Shown here one piece after another: positions 45,490 through 55,469 of a stretch of 64,000 bases of DNA; the first letter of the stretch is position 1, and every line of letters starts with the position of its first letter. The notes below the pieces were generated by a model that was not told the DNA's origin, did not search any database, and worked only from the letters and a program-made list of their open reading frames with translations. Origin of the DNA: Flagellimonas maritima. Lineage in GTDB: Bacteria > Bacteroidota > Bacteroidia > Flavobacteriales > Flavobacteriaceae. The stretch is taken from positions 2,103,501-2,167,500 of the forward strand of contig NZ_CP030104.1 in NCBI RefSeq assembly GCF_003269425.1. The letters run 5' to 3'. The position numbers and the translations under genes were made by a program.

Positions 45490-45781
45490 TTTACAGTATT
45501 TGTTAAGAAGTTTTTTTGGGGGGAGGAACATTTTAAAAACTAATACAGAATACTGCATAGAATTTTTAAATGTTTTCAGTAATTCGTTGCTAAATTCAGA
45601 TAATTATGCCCGGAATTTTTAGCTTCAAAATGCTAAAAACACAAATAGCTGAAAACTACTAGAAGAAGGAAAATGAGATTGGGCGTTGGGAGAAAATATT
45701 ATAATAGAAAGATACTCAGCTGATACTTTGAGATTTTTAAAAATAGTGAAAATAGGGTATTATCAAGTTAGTAATTACATG

Positions 45782-46402
45782 TTACAGCCAACCCCGCTTA
45801 ATGGCATATTTGACCAATTCGGCGCTATTTTTAATATCAAGTTTTAAGAGAATATTTTGCCTATGCGATTCTATTGTATGTTTGCTCAAAAATAATTTTT
45901 CTGCAATTTTTTTAGTGGTAAGCCCTTCGGCAATCAAGGTAATCACCTCTTTTTCGCGAGGCGATATCAACTCTCCTTTATTGCATTCCTGTAAGCTTTG
46001 CAATACCAAATGTGTAGTTTCTGGAGGATAATAGTTCCCTTTCCTGTGCACTTCTTGTATGGCGGATAGAAGCACTTCTTTATCTGAATCCTTTTTTAGA
46101 TAGCCAGTGGCACCAGCCTTTACTATGTTTTTTATAAACTCTGCAGAGCTGTGCATGGTCAAGGCTAGGGTCCTGGTCTTGAGCTTTGCTTTTTTTATTT
46201 TTTTCAATACTTCAAAACCATCTATTTTAGGCATTTCTATATCCAACAGCAACACGTTTGGTTGTAGTTCAGCCAGTAGTTCAAGTGCTTCGAACCCATC
46301 GCCTGCCTCTCCTATTACTTTTATGCCCTTAGCCTCACCAAGCATGGCAACCATACCTTGGCGAAACAGCTTATGATCGTCAGCAATGAGTACCGTAATC
46401 AT
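45782..46402 (-). CDS. NarL/FixJ-family response regulator
   Basis: A 206-residue response regulator. The receiver domain (1-118) has D8/D9, phospho-acceptor D54 in VLLLDIEMP, T82 and K103. The C-terminal LuxR-type helix-turn-helix (about 140-206) has ISPREKEVITLIAEGLTTKKIAEKLFLSKHTIESH, split across the standard recognition helices. Its start codon directly abuts the stop of the sensor kinase gene at 46403, so the two are a cognate pair in one operon. Targets are not visible in the window. Confidence 0.95.
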   Translation of the reverse strand: MITVLIADDHKLFRQGMVAMLGEAKGIKVIGEAGDGFEALELLAELQPNVLLLDIEMPKIDGFEVLKKIKKAKLKTRTLALTMHSSAEFIKNIVKAGATGYLKKDSDKEVLLSAIQEVHRKGNYYPPETTHLVLQSLQECNKGELISPREKEVITLIAEGLTTKKIAEKLFLSKHTIESHRQNILLKLDIKNSAELVKYAIKRGWL

Positions 46403-48334
46403 CTAAATAGGTATTTGAATGTTTAAAGTAGTTCCCTTATTTTTAGAAGAGTCCAAGGTAAAATTACCATTTAACATCTTTATACGTTGTTCAATATTTT
46501 TTAAGCCTTGGCCTTCTTTTGAACTGGACAATACGCCAATACCATCGTCTTCTATGAGCATGCTCAAATGTTGTTTGTGCTTGTTTAAATGTATGTAAAG
46601 ATTTTTTGCTTTGGCATGTTTGAGCACATTTTGTATGGCTTCCTGTACAATACGATATAGTTGAATCTCTTTTAGCGGCTCAATACGGTCTTCCATTTGT
46701 GTGGTATATAGCTGCGCATGGATTTCTTCTTTGTTCAATTGCTCCAACAGCGTATTTATAGCTGGTACGAGTCCAAATCGTACCAATTCCCCAGGCATTA
46801 GATTATGTGAAATTTGCCGTACCTGATCGCTAGTTTGATTTAACGCCAAGAGCGCTTCATCCATTTCTGAAGGGACTTCCTTTAATTTTCCAATAACATT
46901 CTGGAGGTTATTTTTGGTCAAGGCCAAAGAGCCGCCAATACTGTCGTGTAAATCTTGGGAAATACGCTTTCTTTCGGCTGTTTGTGTTTCTGAAATGGTC
47001 AAAAGCAACTCGTTTTGTCTCTTGTTTTGAAGTCGTTGCTTAAATAGAAAGAATGTAAGCAATGTAATGATGGATAAAGCAACCAGACTAAAACTTAATT
47101 GTCTTAATTTACGATCTTGATTTGTAATTGTAACTTCGCTTTTAAGCTGCTCTTCGGATAGTTTTAGAATCTCATTTTCTTTTTTTTCTGTTTCGTATTT
47201 AATTTCTAATTCGCTGATAGCTTTTAAATGATTTTCTCCAATGAGGCTATCATTTAAGTCATGATAGCTAGCAAAATAATTTAATGCTTTTTTTGGCTGG
47301 TCCAAAGCATAATAGAATTCGGAAATATTAAGATAGGCATCTCTTAGCTTATCCCTGTTTCCTAGGTCTTTTGTCATTTGCATCCCTTTTTGGATATTGA
47401 TAAGACCTATAGTGTTTCTTCCAAGTTTATGTTGAATCCAACCTAAGTTTTGATAACCTAATGCAACCGATGCAGCATCATTTTGAAGTTCGGCAATTTG
47501 TAATCCTTTGCGGTAATAATCTAATGCTTTTAAGTTTTGATTTTGAACATCATTAAGCTTTCCAAGGTTATTGTAATTTCTGGCTATAGATAAACTATCA
47601 CCTTTTAAAATATCAAACTCTAAATCCTTTAAAAACCATTCTTCAGACTTTTTAAACTCACCTTTTTCCGCGTATACAATAGCCATATTACCAATCGCTC
47701 TCGATTTTTCAAAGTCATTGGCATTTAGTTCTGCATTTTTCAAGGCACGTTCTGTATAGTCTTTAGCTTTCTGCCAATCAAGAGTAGCACTATAGACGAC
47801 ACTTATATTATTTAGAATACCGGCTCTACAATTATTTAACTCCATACTCTCACATATTTCCAATGCCTTGAAATGATTTTTAAGGGCATCTTCATACTCT
47901 GATTTAAAATAGTAGCATGTTCCTAGTGAGGATAATACATAGATTACTTCTTCTTCTGTCCCAAAATTTTTTATTTTCAAGGCATTACCACATTCTATTA
48001 TCGATTCTGAATAGTTGTGGTGGTACAATAAATTACGTGATTCCAATAGATGATACATAAAACTTACTCTGTTATTTTTTTCTAAATCTATCTTTGATTT
48101 AATCTTCTCGAGAAAAGTTTTCATTTCTTCCTTCTCACCAATGCTTTGTATGGTTTTAGCTATTTGTAGATAATTGAGGATTTTTTTTTCATTTACTTCT
48201 TTTTTGTTCAATTTCTTCTGGAGAATTTTTAGACTATCCTTTTTGTCTAAAATGGGGCTTTGCTGAGCAAAGCAAAATTGAAAAATTCCAAAAAATAGGA
48301 ATAACATAAAGCACCAATTTTTTTTACTGTCCAT
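46403..48334 (-). CDS. TPR-containing NarL-type sensor histidine kinase
   Basis: A 643-residue sensor. A signal/anchor (about 8-24) is followed by a long periplasmic region of tetratricopeptide repeats (about 40-370; GILNNISVVYSATLDWQKAKDY and further units) and a coiled coil. Then come one transmembrane helix (about 408-428) and a HisKA_3/HATPase kinase with H463 in RISQDLHDSIGGS and the ATP-site motif EDDGIG near 595-600. This layout is typical of Bacteroidota NarX-like kinases that sense through TPR repeats. It phosphorylates the response regulator encoded immediately downstream. The upstream 664 bp carry no gene and separate it from the divergent lacI-type gene. Confidence 0.94.
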   Translation of the reverse strand: MDSKKNWCFMLFLFFGIFQFCFAQQSPILDKKDSLKILQKKLNKKEVNEKKILNYLQIAKTIQSIGEKEEMKTFLEKIKSKIDLEKNNRVSFMYHLLESRNLLYHHNYSESIIECGNALKIKNFGTEEEVIYVLSSLGTCYYFKSEYEDALKNHFKALEICESMELNNCRAGILNNISVVYSATLDWQKAKDYTERALKNAELNANDFEKSRAIGNMAIVYAEKGEFKKSEEWFLKDLEFDILKGDSLSIARNYNNLGKLNDVQNQNLKALDYYRKGLQIAELQNDAASVALGYQNLGWIQHKLGRNTIGLINIQKGMQMTKDLGNRDKLRDAYLNISEFYYALDQPKKALNYFASYHDLNDSLIGENHLKAISELEIKYETEKKENEILKLSEEQLKSEVTITNQDRKLRQLSFSLVALSIITLLTFFLFKQRLQNKRQNELLLTISETQTAERKRISQDLHDSIGGSLALTKNNLQNVIGKLKEVPSEMDEALLALNQTSDQVRQISHNLMPGELVRFGLVPAINTLLEQLNKEEIHAQLYTTQMEDRIEPLKEIQLYRIVQEAIQNVLKHAKAKNLYIHLNKHKQHLSMLIEDDGIGVLSSSKEGQGLKNIEQRIKMLNGNFTLDSSKNKGTTLNIQIPI

Positions 48335-49004
48335 AATCTACCTGATTTTGAGATAACTAAATGTAAATGATTGTTTTAATAAACACAAAAGACCTATTAT
48401 TAGCGGTTTAAAAAATGACGGGCTATGAGATTGTTTTTAAACAAATTATTTTTCTCTGAGTAATTCGTTAATGCTCTTTTATAGATTTTTTAATAAACTT
48501 ATTACAGGGTGCCATAATGTATTTTAAGAGAGCAGTAAATTGTATCCTTCATCGTTACTAAATGATTCTATACATTTAAAAGAGATGTTATAGTTGGAGT
48601 TTTCATTTTAATTCAAAACATCTCAATATTTAAAGACAATTCACAATTTTTATAATCTATGCCTTACTCGGTGCGGTGAATAATTTTTAAACTAAAAACT
48701 ACCATAATATGTAATGGAATCAATTGATCAAAAAGACTCTTTCTGAAGCAATAATTTGAATCTGTTAATTATAATCATTAAAATGGAGGTCAATGATTGA
48801 TAGTAAAAGGTAGGAATATTTCTGTTGAGCAGTAAAAATTAAATAGATAATTCTTCGCTATATTGTAATTCCAAATGATGAAATGTTTATGTAACATGGG
48901 AAATACTCTTTTATAAATAAAAACCATATCCTAACAGTACAGTAATAAAATACCACTAAAGGAGAACATTTTCTTAATGAAGTGTTTAAGTACAAAAATT
49001 GTTT
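48335..49004. other. Divergent intergenic region between kinase and LacI regulator
   Basis: About 670 bp, very AT-rich, with no gene. It carries the promoter of the kinase operon on its left. On its right, a half operator GTTTAAGT (48984-48991), with a weak left half at 48976-48983, lies 13 bp before the lacI-type start and would allow autoregulation. Nothing else stands out. Confidence 0.55.
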
Positions 49005-50033
49005 ATGGTTAAGAAACCATCTTTAAAAGATATTGCAAAAAAAGCAGAGGTCTCCATTGCAACGGTCTCCTATGTACTGACTAGGGGCACAGATAGTGGA
49101 ATAAGTCCACAGGTTTCTGAAAAAATCAGAAAAATTGCCAGAGAACTAAATTATAGGCCCAACCAAATTGCACAAAGCCTGCAAAGTGGAAAAACGTATT
49201 CAATTGGGTTGATTGTGGCCGATATATCTAACCCTTTTTTTGCCAATATTGCCAGAATTATTGAAGATGAGGCCAAAAGATACAACTACACGGTAATTTT
49301 TGGTAGCTCTGATGAAAATGCCAAAAAATCCGCAGACCTCCTAACATTTTTAGTTGATCGTCAAGTTGATGGCTTTATAATTGCGCCAGCAGAGCACTCG
49401 GAAAAACAACTAAAATTACTTAAAAAAGAAAAAATACCATTTGTTTTAATCGATAGGTACTTTCCTAATATCGAATCTAATTTTGTTATCATAAATAATT
49501 TTGATTCAACATTTAATGCCACAAAAAAACTTATCGATTCTGGACATAAAAAGATAGGTATGGTAGGATATGATAGTAAATTAAATCATATGAAAGAACG
49601 TATAAGAGGTTATTCTGAAGCAATGGAAAATGCAGGTTCAAGCCGTTTGGAAAAAAATATTAAAACAGTGAAATTTGAAAGTATATCCGAAGAAATAAGT
49701 TTAAAAATTGAAGAACTCTTACTTTGTGAGCAACCCGTAACCGCCATTCTCTTTGCAACCAATACTTTGGCGATTCACGGAATGAAAAGTATTGATGCGC
49801 TAAAACTGAGTGTGCCAGAAGATGTCTCAGTTATTGTTTTTGACGCTTCTGATGCCTTTGATTTTTATTCTTGCCCACTTACCTATATTCAACAACCTCT
49901 TTTGGAAATTGGTACTCGAGCGGTTAATGTCTTAATCGAAAAAATTGATAATCCAAGTGAAAACTTCTCAAAAGTGCATCTCCAAACCAAACTCGTTCTC
50001 AAGGACTCCGTCTCCATTAAAAAGCCTATTTGA
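49005..50033 (+). CDS. LacI-family transcriptional regulator
   Basis: A 342-residue repressor or activator. The N-terminal helix-turn-helix (4-56) has SLKDIAKKAEVSIATVSYVLTRG and the hinge helix NQIAQSLQSGKT. The ligand-binding domain is periplasmic-binding-protein-like (IGLIVADISNPFFANIARIIE, DGFIIAP, TAILFATNTLAIHGMKSI), expected to bind a sugar. I use ATG 49005; TTG 48999 is an alternative two codons earlier. Palindromic sites with the LacI-type CG centre lie downstream at 50073-50088 and 52630-52645, ahead of the two GH172 genes, so it very probably controls them. No SusC/SusD pair follows directly; locus 2 nearby may belong to its regulon. Confidence 0.95.
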   Translation: MVKKPSLKDIAKKAEVSIATVSYVLTRGTDSGISPQVSEKIRKIARELNYRPNQIAQSLQSGKTYSIGLIVADISNPFFANIARIIEDEAKRYNYTVIFGSSDENAKKSADLLTFLVDRQVDGFIIAPAEHSEKQLKLLKKEKIPFVLIDRYFPNIESNFVIINNFDSTFNATKKLIDSGHKKIGMVGYDSKLNHMKERIRGYSEAMENAGSSRLEKNIKTVKFESISEEISLKIEELLLCEQPVTAILFATNTLAIHGMKSIDALKLSVPEDVSVIVFDASDAFDFYSCPLTYIQQPLLEIGTRAVNVLIEKIDNPSENFSKVHLQTKLVLKDSVSIKKPI

Positions 50034-50400
50034 TTTTTAAAAAAAAATCTCAAATTTTAAATCTTATAACTAACTTAAACGTTTAAGTAATATATTTGAT
50101 GAATTCTCACAATACAATTTTATGTATTCAGATTGATTTTTGAGAGCCCTATTTGGCAACTCATCTAAAAAATGGACTTACAAATTTTCAATGATTAAAA
50201 TAAAAGGAATAATTATAGTAAAAAATATTATCGCTTACAACTTGTCCTAATTCTAATTGCCTAAGTGACCAAGCTCCAAAACCACGGATATGACTCAAGC
50301 CAAACCTAATTTTAAACTAAAGAACTTATATGCTAAGCACTATAAACTCTTTATGGAATTTGAAAAATCGACAAACTTCAGAAATAAAAAATGTTGAACT
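50034..50400 (+). other. Leader region of the first GH172 gene
   Basis: 367 bp holding an operator (50073-50088) and a TAnnTTTG-type -7 element (50091-50098). If this promoter is used, the transcript has a leader of nearly 300 nt. Short frames occur in it but none is convincing. No riboswitch fold was recognised. Confidence 0.5.
50073..50098 (+). promoter_or_regulatory. LacI-type operator overlapping a Bacteroidota promoter
   Basis: ACTTAAACGTTTAAGT (50073-50088) is a perfect 16-bp palindrome with a central CG, as bound by LacI-family proteins. TATATTTG (50091-50098) fits the Bacteroidota -7 consensus TAnnTTTG. The operator would sit between the -33 and -7 elements and block polymerase. Confidence 0.75.
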
Positions 50401-52491
50401 ATGCAAAAGTCAATCAGACTGAATCAATACTGTTATATATCAATAATTTTTGCGTGCTATTTTTTTATATCCTGTGAAAATGGGGAAAAACATAGTCAAA
50501 GTATAAAATACATCAGCTATGTTGAACTCGTCAACCGCTTAACTGATTTAAAATCTCTTTCCGTATTGCCAGAGGAAGGAGAGAAAAGCGAGATGTGGTC
50601 AAGTTACGACCGAAAAAGTAGAGTGGATTCCATAACAGGTGAGTTTATAGATTGGTCGGCAAATAATGACGGATTAAGTCCTCAGTATATTAGAAAAGAG
50701 GGCAATAACGAGGTGCTTGCCGAAATGGATGGCCCAGGTGCAATCGTAAGGATTTGGTCCGCTAGCCCTAAAAAGGGGAAAGTATACATCTATATAGATG
50801 GCAATGAGAAACCGATTTTAAGTGAATCTTTTATAGATTATTTTAAACCGACCGTACCGGCTTTTGCTTTTCCCAATTTAGTCTATGAGACCAATGCAAA
50901 AGGATTTAATAATTATGTCCCAATTACCTATCAGAAAAGCTGTAAAATAGTTGCAGAACCAGGCTGGGGACAATATTTTCATTTTAATTACATCACTTTT
51001 AAACCTAAAACTAAAATAGAACCATTTAACGCGAACTTAACTGAAACTGGTTTAAAGGCTCTAGCGTCAGTCGATGATTTCTTTGGAAAAAAATTAGGTC
51101 AAAACCCAAACGATGGGAACTTAGATAAAATTATAAAAGAGGTAAGCATAAATAGTGGAGTTAAAACAACTGTTTACGAGTTTGAAGATAGCGGCGCTAT
51201 TGGCAGTCTAAAAGTCAGGGTGAAGAATGTTCCAAAGGAAAGGGAAGATGAAATTCTAAGAAAAACGATACTTGAAATTTCTTGGGATGATGAGAACGAG
51301 CCATCGGTATGGTCGCCATTGGGAGATTTTTTTGGTTCAGCACCAGGTTGTAATGAGTATAAAACACTACCAATGGGCATGACCAAAAATTGGATGTACA
51401 GTTACTGGTACATGCCTTTTAAAAATGGTGCTAAAATTAAACTTCATAACTTATCAGATATTCCTATAACCGTTACTATGGAAATAGGTAAAGAAGAACT
51501 CAAAGGCGACATAGACAATCTGGGCAGATTTCATGCTAAATGGCATAGAGATTTAGAACCTGTTGATGAAGAACGCTGGCCAGACTGGCTAATGCTCAAA
51601 ACCAATGGAAGCGGCAGATTTCTTGGCGCATCGCTTTCAGTTTGGAATCCCAAGGGCGGTAGCAATACTAAAGCAAAAGAGGGACATTATTGGTGGGGCG
51701 AAGGTGATGAAAAATTTTTTGTTGATGGGGAAACATTTCCTTCCACGTTCGGGACAGGCACAGAGGATTATTTTGGCTATGCTTGGTGCAACCCCTCTTT
51801 GTTCAATCAAGCTTTTCATAGCCAAACTATCGATAGCGATAATATGGGTCATCAGGCAGTAAATCGATGGCAGGTTATCGATAATATTCCTTTTCAAAAA
51901 ACATTTGATGGATATATGGAAAAATATTTTGCAAATGATTGGCCAACCCAATATGCCATGGTAGTCTATTGGTATTTAGATGCTGAAGGAAAAGACCCTA
52001 TAAAAGCTACACCAACAGATGAAGTTTACGGGTTTGAGATACCTTATAAAGTGTTTAGAAAACCTGATGTTTTAGAAGCCGAAAATTTGAATATTACATC
52101 AAATTCTGGAGGTTGGGCTACAATCGATGCATTTGCCCACGAATCGCTTTATAAATCTGTAAGCGGACATAAAATATTATTTTGGACAGCACAGAGAAAT
52201 AAGAAGAATATATTGGAAACTGAATTCACTTCACAAAGAACGGGTCTGTTTGAAGTTTATGCAAACATCATTAAACAACCTGAAGGAGGGAAGTTTAACA
52301 TTCAAATAAACGGTAAGAGAATGAGAACTATCAATTTCCAATCCTCAGATAGCACATATGCAACCGAAATCATAAAAATTGGTAAAATTAAATTGAACAA
52401 AGGTATTCAGTCAATTCAATTTAAAACAGCAAACAACCATAAGTTCCCCCAAAAAATGTGGATAGACTATTTTGAGTTTAGAGGAAAGTAG
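50401..52491 (+). CDS. GH172 (DUF2961) glycoside hydrolase lipoprotein
   Basis: A 696-residue lipoprotein (C25 in FFISC). Residues about 60-560 form the DUF2961 jelly-roll enzyme, with EMDGPGAIVRIWSASP near 108-123 and a catalytic region WWGEGDEKFFVDGE ... GTGTEDYFGY. From memory, the GH172 catalytic pair is two glutamates 21 residues apart; E434 and E455 here have exactly that spacing. GH172 includes alpha-D-fructofuranosidases, difructose-anhydride enzymes and alpha-D-arabinofuranosidases. Residues about 565-696 look like an added carbohydrate-binding beta-sandwich. It probably removes furanosyl residues from a glycan at the surface. It is repressed through the operator at 50073-50088, and a second family member follows. 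Confidence 0.88.
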   Translation: MQKSIRLNQYCYISIIFACYFFISCENGEKHSQSIKYISYVELVNRLTDLKSLSVLPEEGEKSEMWSSYDRKSRVDSITGEFIDWSANNDGLSPQYIRKEGNNEVLAEMDGPGAIVRIWSASPKKGKVYIYIDGNEKPILSESFIDYFKPTVPAFAFPNLVYETNAKGFNNYVPITYQKSCKIVAEPGWGQYFHFNYITFKPKTKIEPFNANLTETGLKALASVDDFFGKKLGQNPNDGNLDKIIKEVSINSGVKTTVYEFEDSGAIGSLKVRVKNVPKEREDEILRKTILEISWDDENEPSVWSPLGDFFGSAPGCNEYKTLPMGMTKNWMYSYWYMPFKNGAKIKLHNLSDIPITVTMEIGKEELKGDIDNLGRFHAKWHRDLEPVDEERWPDWLMLKTNGSGRFLGASLSVWNPKGGSNTKAKEGHYWWGEGDEKFFVDGETFPSTFGTGTEDYFGYAWCNPSLFNQAFHSQTIDSDNMGHQAVNRWQVIDNIPFQKTFDGYMEKYFANDWPTQYAMVVYWYLDAEGKDPIKATPTDEVYGFEIPYKVFRKPDVLEAENLNITSNSGGWATIDAFAHESLYKSVSGHKILFWTAQRNKKNILETEFTSQRTGLFEVYANIIKQPEGGKFNIQINGKRMRTINFQSSDSTYATEIIKIGKIKLNKGIQSIQFKTANNHKFPQKMWIDYFEFRGK

Positions 52492-52629
52492 CCAGTTATG
52501 CTATTCGTTGATAATTTTTAGAGGTGCATATTCATCATCAATGACATTAATTCCTAATTAAATATTCTCTTATTAAATGACTTCCATTAATCATGACTCT
52601 AAATTATTTTTCGTATAAAATATGATTTT

Positions 52630-52645
52630 ATTTAAACGTTTAAGT
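52630..52645 (+). promoter_or_regulatory. LacI-type operator upstream of the second GH172 gene
   Basis: ATTTAAACGTTTAAGT matches the perfect palindrome at 50073-50088 in 15 of 16 positions. It lies 56 bp before the start codon at 52701, and its right half runs into a TTG that could be a -33 element. Confidence 0.7.
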
Positions 52646-52700
52646 TGTACTTTTAAAAATTAGATATGATATTTTCTAAATCTATTAAATCCAATAAAAC

Positions 52701-53858
52701 ATGAGATATCTTGCTATATTATTACTTGTATTCTTATTTGGGGGATTAACTATTTCTGTCAATGCCCAAAACAAGGATACTCATAATGGTCTAAATAACG
52801 ACTTAGGAAATATCTTTAGACTTTCAGATGCCAAAACACGGTCTATTAGTCCAGAAAACCTTACTGGCGAAAAGGGCAAAGGTGCCATGGCAAAACTGGG
52901 AGAAGGTGAGGGGAGTTCTGCTGCAAGGGATTTAGGCCAAGGTTGGAAGGTCAGTCCCAAAGTCATAATCAAATCCGGCGAAACCTTTACTATGGCCGAG
53001 ATTGAAGATCAGGGTGCAATTCAACATATTTGGATGACACCAACTGGAAACTGGAGATTCTCAATTTTACGAATTTATTGGGATGATGAAACAGAACCAT
53101 CAGTAGAAGTACCGGTCGGTGATTTTTTTGGGATGGGTTGGCGTGAGTACGCCCCTTTAAACTCATTGCCCATAACTGTAAATCCAGGAAGCGCATTTAA
53201 TTCATTTTGGCCAATGCCCTTTAGAAAAAAATGCAAGATAACCTTGGAGAATATTGGTGCAAGGGAAATGAAACTTTACTATCAAATTGATTATACCTTA
53301 ACCAAAGTACCTGATGATGCCGCGTACTTTCACGCTCAATTTAGACGCAGTAATCCTACCGAAGGCGCCATACATACATTGATTGATGGTGTAAAAGGAA
53401 AAGGGCACTATGTTGGAACGTACATTGCGTGGCAAGTCAATAATCGAGGCTGGTGGGGCGAAGGCGAAATAAAATTTTACATGGACGGCGATAAAAAGTT
53501 CCCGACTATAGCTGGAACGGGCACAGAAGATTACTTTTTGGGCTCCTATAACTTTGAAAACAAAAAAACGAAAGAATACGAAAGCTATTCTACTGCTTAT
53601 GCGGGTCTTCACCAAATTATTAAACCTGATGGTCTCTACAATTCGCAACAGCGTTTTGGAATGTATCGCTGGCATATCAAAGACCCTATTAGATTTAATA
53701 AAGACCTAAAAATCACCATTCAAGATTTAGGGTGGAAAAGTGGCAGAAGATATCTTCAGCAGAAATCTGACATTAGTTCGGTGGTTTTTTGGTATCAAAG
53801 GGAACCTCACAAAACGTTCCCTAGGTTACCATCAAAAGATGATTTGGAAGTTAATTAA
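52701..53858 (+). CDS. GH172 (DUF2961) glycoside hydrolase, compact form
   Basis: A 385-residue exported enzyme with a signal peptide (1-23) and no extra C-terminal module. The family motifs are IEDQGAIQHIWMTPTG (101-116), PVGDFFGMGW (138-147), WWGEGEIKFYMDGD and GTGTEDYF, with candidate catalytic E254 and E276. The spacing is one residue more than in the upstream paralogue because of a single insertion in the loop. The compact length fits the trimer-forming enzymes of the family. It has its own operator and promoter upstream, and the sulfatase gene follows by 59 bp, so the two are probably co-transcribed. Exact sugar specificity cannot be told. Confidence 0.9.
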   Translation: MRYLAILLLVFLFGGLTISVNAQNKDTHNGLNNDLGNIFRLSDAKTRSISPENLTGEKGKGAMAKLGEGEGSSAARDLGQGWKVSPKVIIKSGETFTMAEIEDQGAIQHIWMTPTGNWRFSILRIYWDDETEPSVEVPVGDFFGMGWREYAPLNSLPITVNPGSAFNSFWPMPFRKKCKITLENIGAREMKLYYQIDYTLTKVPDDAAYFHAQFRRSNPTEGAIHTLIDGVKGKGHYVGTYIAWQVNNRGWWGEGEIKFYMDGDKKFPTIAGTGTEDYFLGSYNFENKKTKEYESYSTAYAGLHQIIKPDGLYNSQQRFGMYRWHIKDPIRFNKDLKITIQDLGWKSGRRYLQQKSDISSVVFWYQREPHKTFPRLPSKDDLEVN

Positions 53859-53917
53859 ATAGTATCTCTTTTATGATTTTAACTGTTTTTTCGATTCAAA
53901 ATAATTCTGGCCAACTC

Positions 53918-55444
53918 ATGGTCAAAAGGTCAATTAAATTTCTTTTGGTCTGTACTTTTATTTTAAATCATTGTGTTTTGAAAGCACAGGATGAGAGACC
54001 AAACATCATAATCATCAATGCGGATGATTTAGGTTATGGGGATATAGGTGTACAGGGTGCAACAAAGGTACAAACACCTACCATTGATAAGTTGGCCTCT
54101 GAGGGAAGACGTTTTACAGATTTTCATTCAGCTTCCGCTGTATGCTCTCCGTCACGTTATGCGCTTTTAACAGGACGCTATCCCGCACGTAAAGATTTAT
54201 GGTCACCGATATTTCTCAAAAAGGAACTTCAAATCGATACATTAAGAATGACATTGGGCAGTTTGATGAAAACAAAAGACTACACTACAGCTGTCATTGG
54301 AAAATGGCATTTGGGTTTTGGAAATAACTCTCCTGTTGATTGGAACAAACCGTTGAAGCCAGGACCTTTGGAGTTAGGTTTCGACTACTATTTTGGGGTA
54401 CCGGTGTTGAACAGTCATCCTCCATTTGTGTACGTGGAGAATCATGAAGTCGTTGGCATGGTGCCAGACGACCCCTTTATTTATGGCAAAAAAGCGATGA
54501 CCCGTGATTTTGACGAAAAATTTGATACTGATGAAATTGGCGGGGCTAAAAAAGCTCATGAGAATTATGAGGATAGAAAAGTTGGAACTATACTAACGCA
54601 AAAAGCAATGGAATGGATAAGAAAAAACAAAGAGCGACCATTCTTCCTTTATTTTGCCACAACAAACATTCACCATCCTTTTACTCCTTCTCCACAATTT
54701 ATTGGTACTAGCCAAGCAGGAGCCTATGGTGATTTTATTCACGAATTGGACTGGATGCTTTCAGAAGTATTAAATGTTTTGGAAGAAGAAGGACTAAGTG
54801 AAGACACCTTAATAATTTTTACGAGTGACAATGGAGGCATGCTCAACCGTGGCGGTCAGACCGCAAGAGAAGCCGGTCACAAAGCAAATGGGGATTTATT
54901 GGGCTTTAAATTTGATGCATGGGAAGGAGGGCACCGCGTTCCCTTTATAGCACGTTGGCCCAACAAGATTCCCAGTGGAACAACCTCGGACCAATTGTCA
55001 TCCAATGTAGACTTGTTTGCCACAATTGCATCAATAATTGGCTACAAGCCAAAAAATCAAGAAGGACCTGACAGTATTGATATTCTCCCGGCATTACTGA
55101 AAAATCCGACAGAAGCAATTAGAAAGAGTTTAGTGATATCTCCAGCTCGAAAAAGAAATTTATCCTTTAGAAAGGGAAAGTGGATGTATATTTCTGCGAG
55201 AGGTGGTGGAGGTTTTTCTTCCAAACAACTTGGTGCTCATACATTTGGTGGTCCAGCCGCTTTTCCGTTTACAGGTCAAAAAAACAGTGATATTATCAAT
55301 GGTAAGATTAAATCAAATGCCCCAACGGCACAATTATATAATTTAGAGAAAGATCCCTATCAGTCTACGAACGTTTATTACAAACATCCAGAAATCATCA
55401 AGGATATGGAAAATTCGTTATCAAAAATTTTGGAGTCCAACTAA
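53918..55444 (+). CDS. Family S1 sulfatase, secreted
   Basis: A 508-residue enzyme. I choose ATG 53918, which gives a normal signal peptide (MVKRSIKFLLVCTFIL ... LKAQ); the frame stays open for 15 more codons upstream without one. The formylglycine motif is C76-S-P-S-R80. Metal ligands lie in INADDLGYGDIG (D36, D37), with GKWHLG, TSDNGG and WEGGHRVPFIARWP as in arylsulfatase A-type enzymes. It removes sulfate from glycans in the periplasm or outside. It is downstream of the compact GH172 gene and convergent with the GH3 gene of locus 2, with stops 25 bp apart. This suggests the GH172/sulfatase group and locus 2 act on the same glycan. Confidence 0.93.
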   Translation: MVKRSIKFLLVCTFILNHCVLKAQDERPNIIIINADDLGYGDIGVQGATKVQTPTIDKLASEGRRFTDFHSASAVCSPSRYALLTGRYPARKDLWSPIFLKKELQIDTLRMTLGSLMKTKDYTTAVIGKWHLGFGNNSPVDWNKPLKPGPLELGFDYYFGVPVLNSHPPFVYVENHEVVGMVPDDPFIYGKKAMTRDFDEKFDTDEIGGAKKAHENYEDRKVGTILTQKAMEWIRKNKERPFFLYFATTNIHHPFTPSPQFIGTSQAGAYGDFIHELDWMLSEVLNVLEEEGLSEDTLIIFTSDNGGMLNRGGQTAREAGHKANGDLLGFKFDAWEGGHRVPFIARWPNKIPSGTTSDQLSSNVDLFATIASIIGYKPKNQEGPDSIDILPALLKNPTEAIRKSLVISPARKRNLSFRKGKWMYISARGGGGFSSKQLGAHTFGGPAAFPFTGQKNSDIINGKIKSNAPTAQLYNLEKDPYQSTNVYYKHPEIIKDMENSLSKILESN

Positions 55445-55469
55445 AGTGTGAAATGCAAGAATCAGAAAG

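Noticed and set aside
50099..50400. Riboswitch or leader peptide in the long GH172 leader
   Set aside because: Short frames and AT-rich sequence are present, but no recognisable fold or attenuator hairpin was found.
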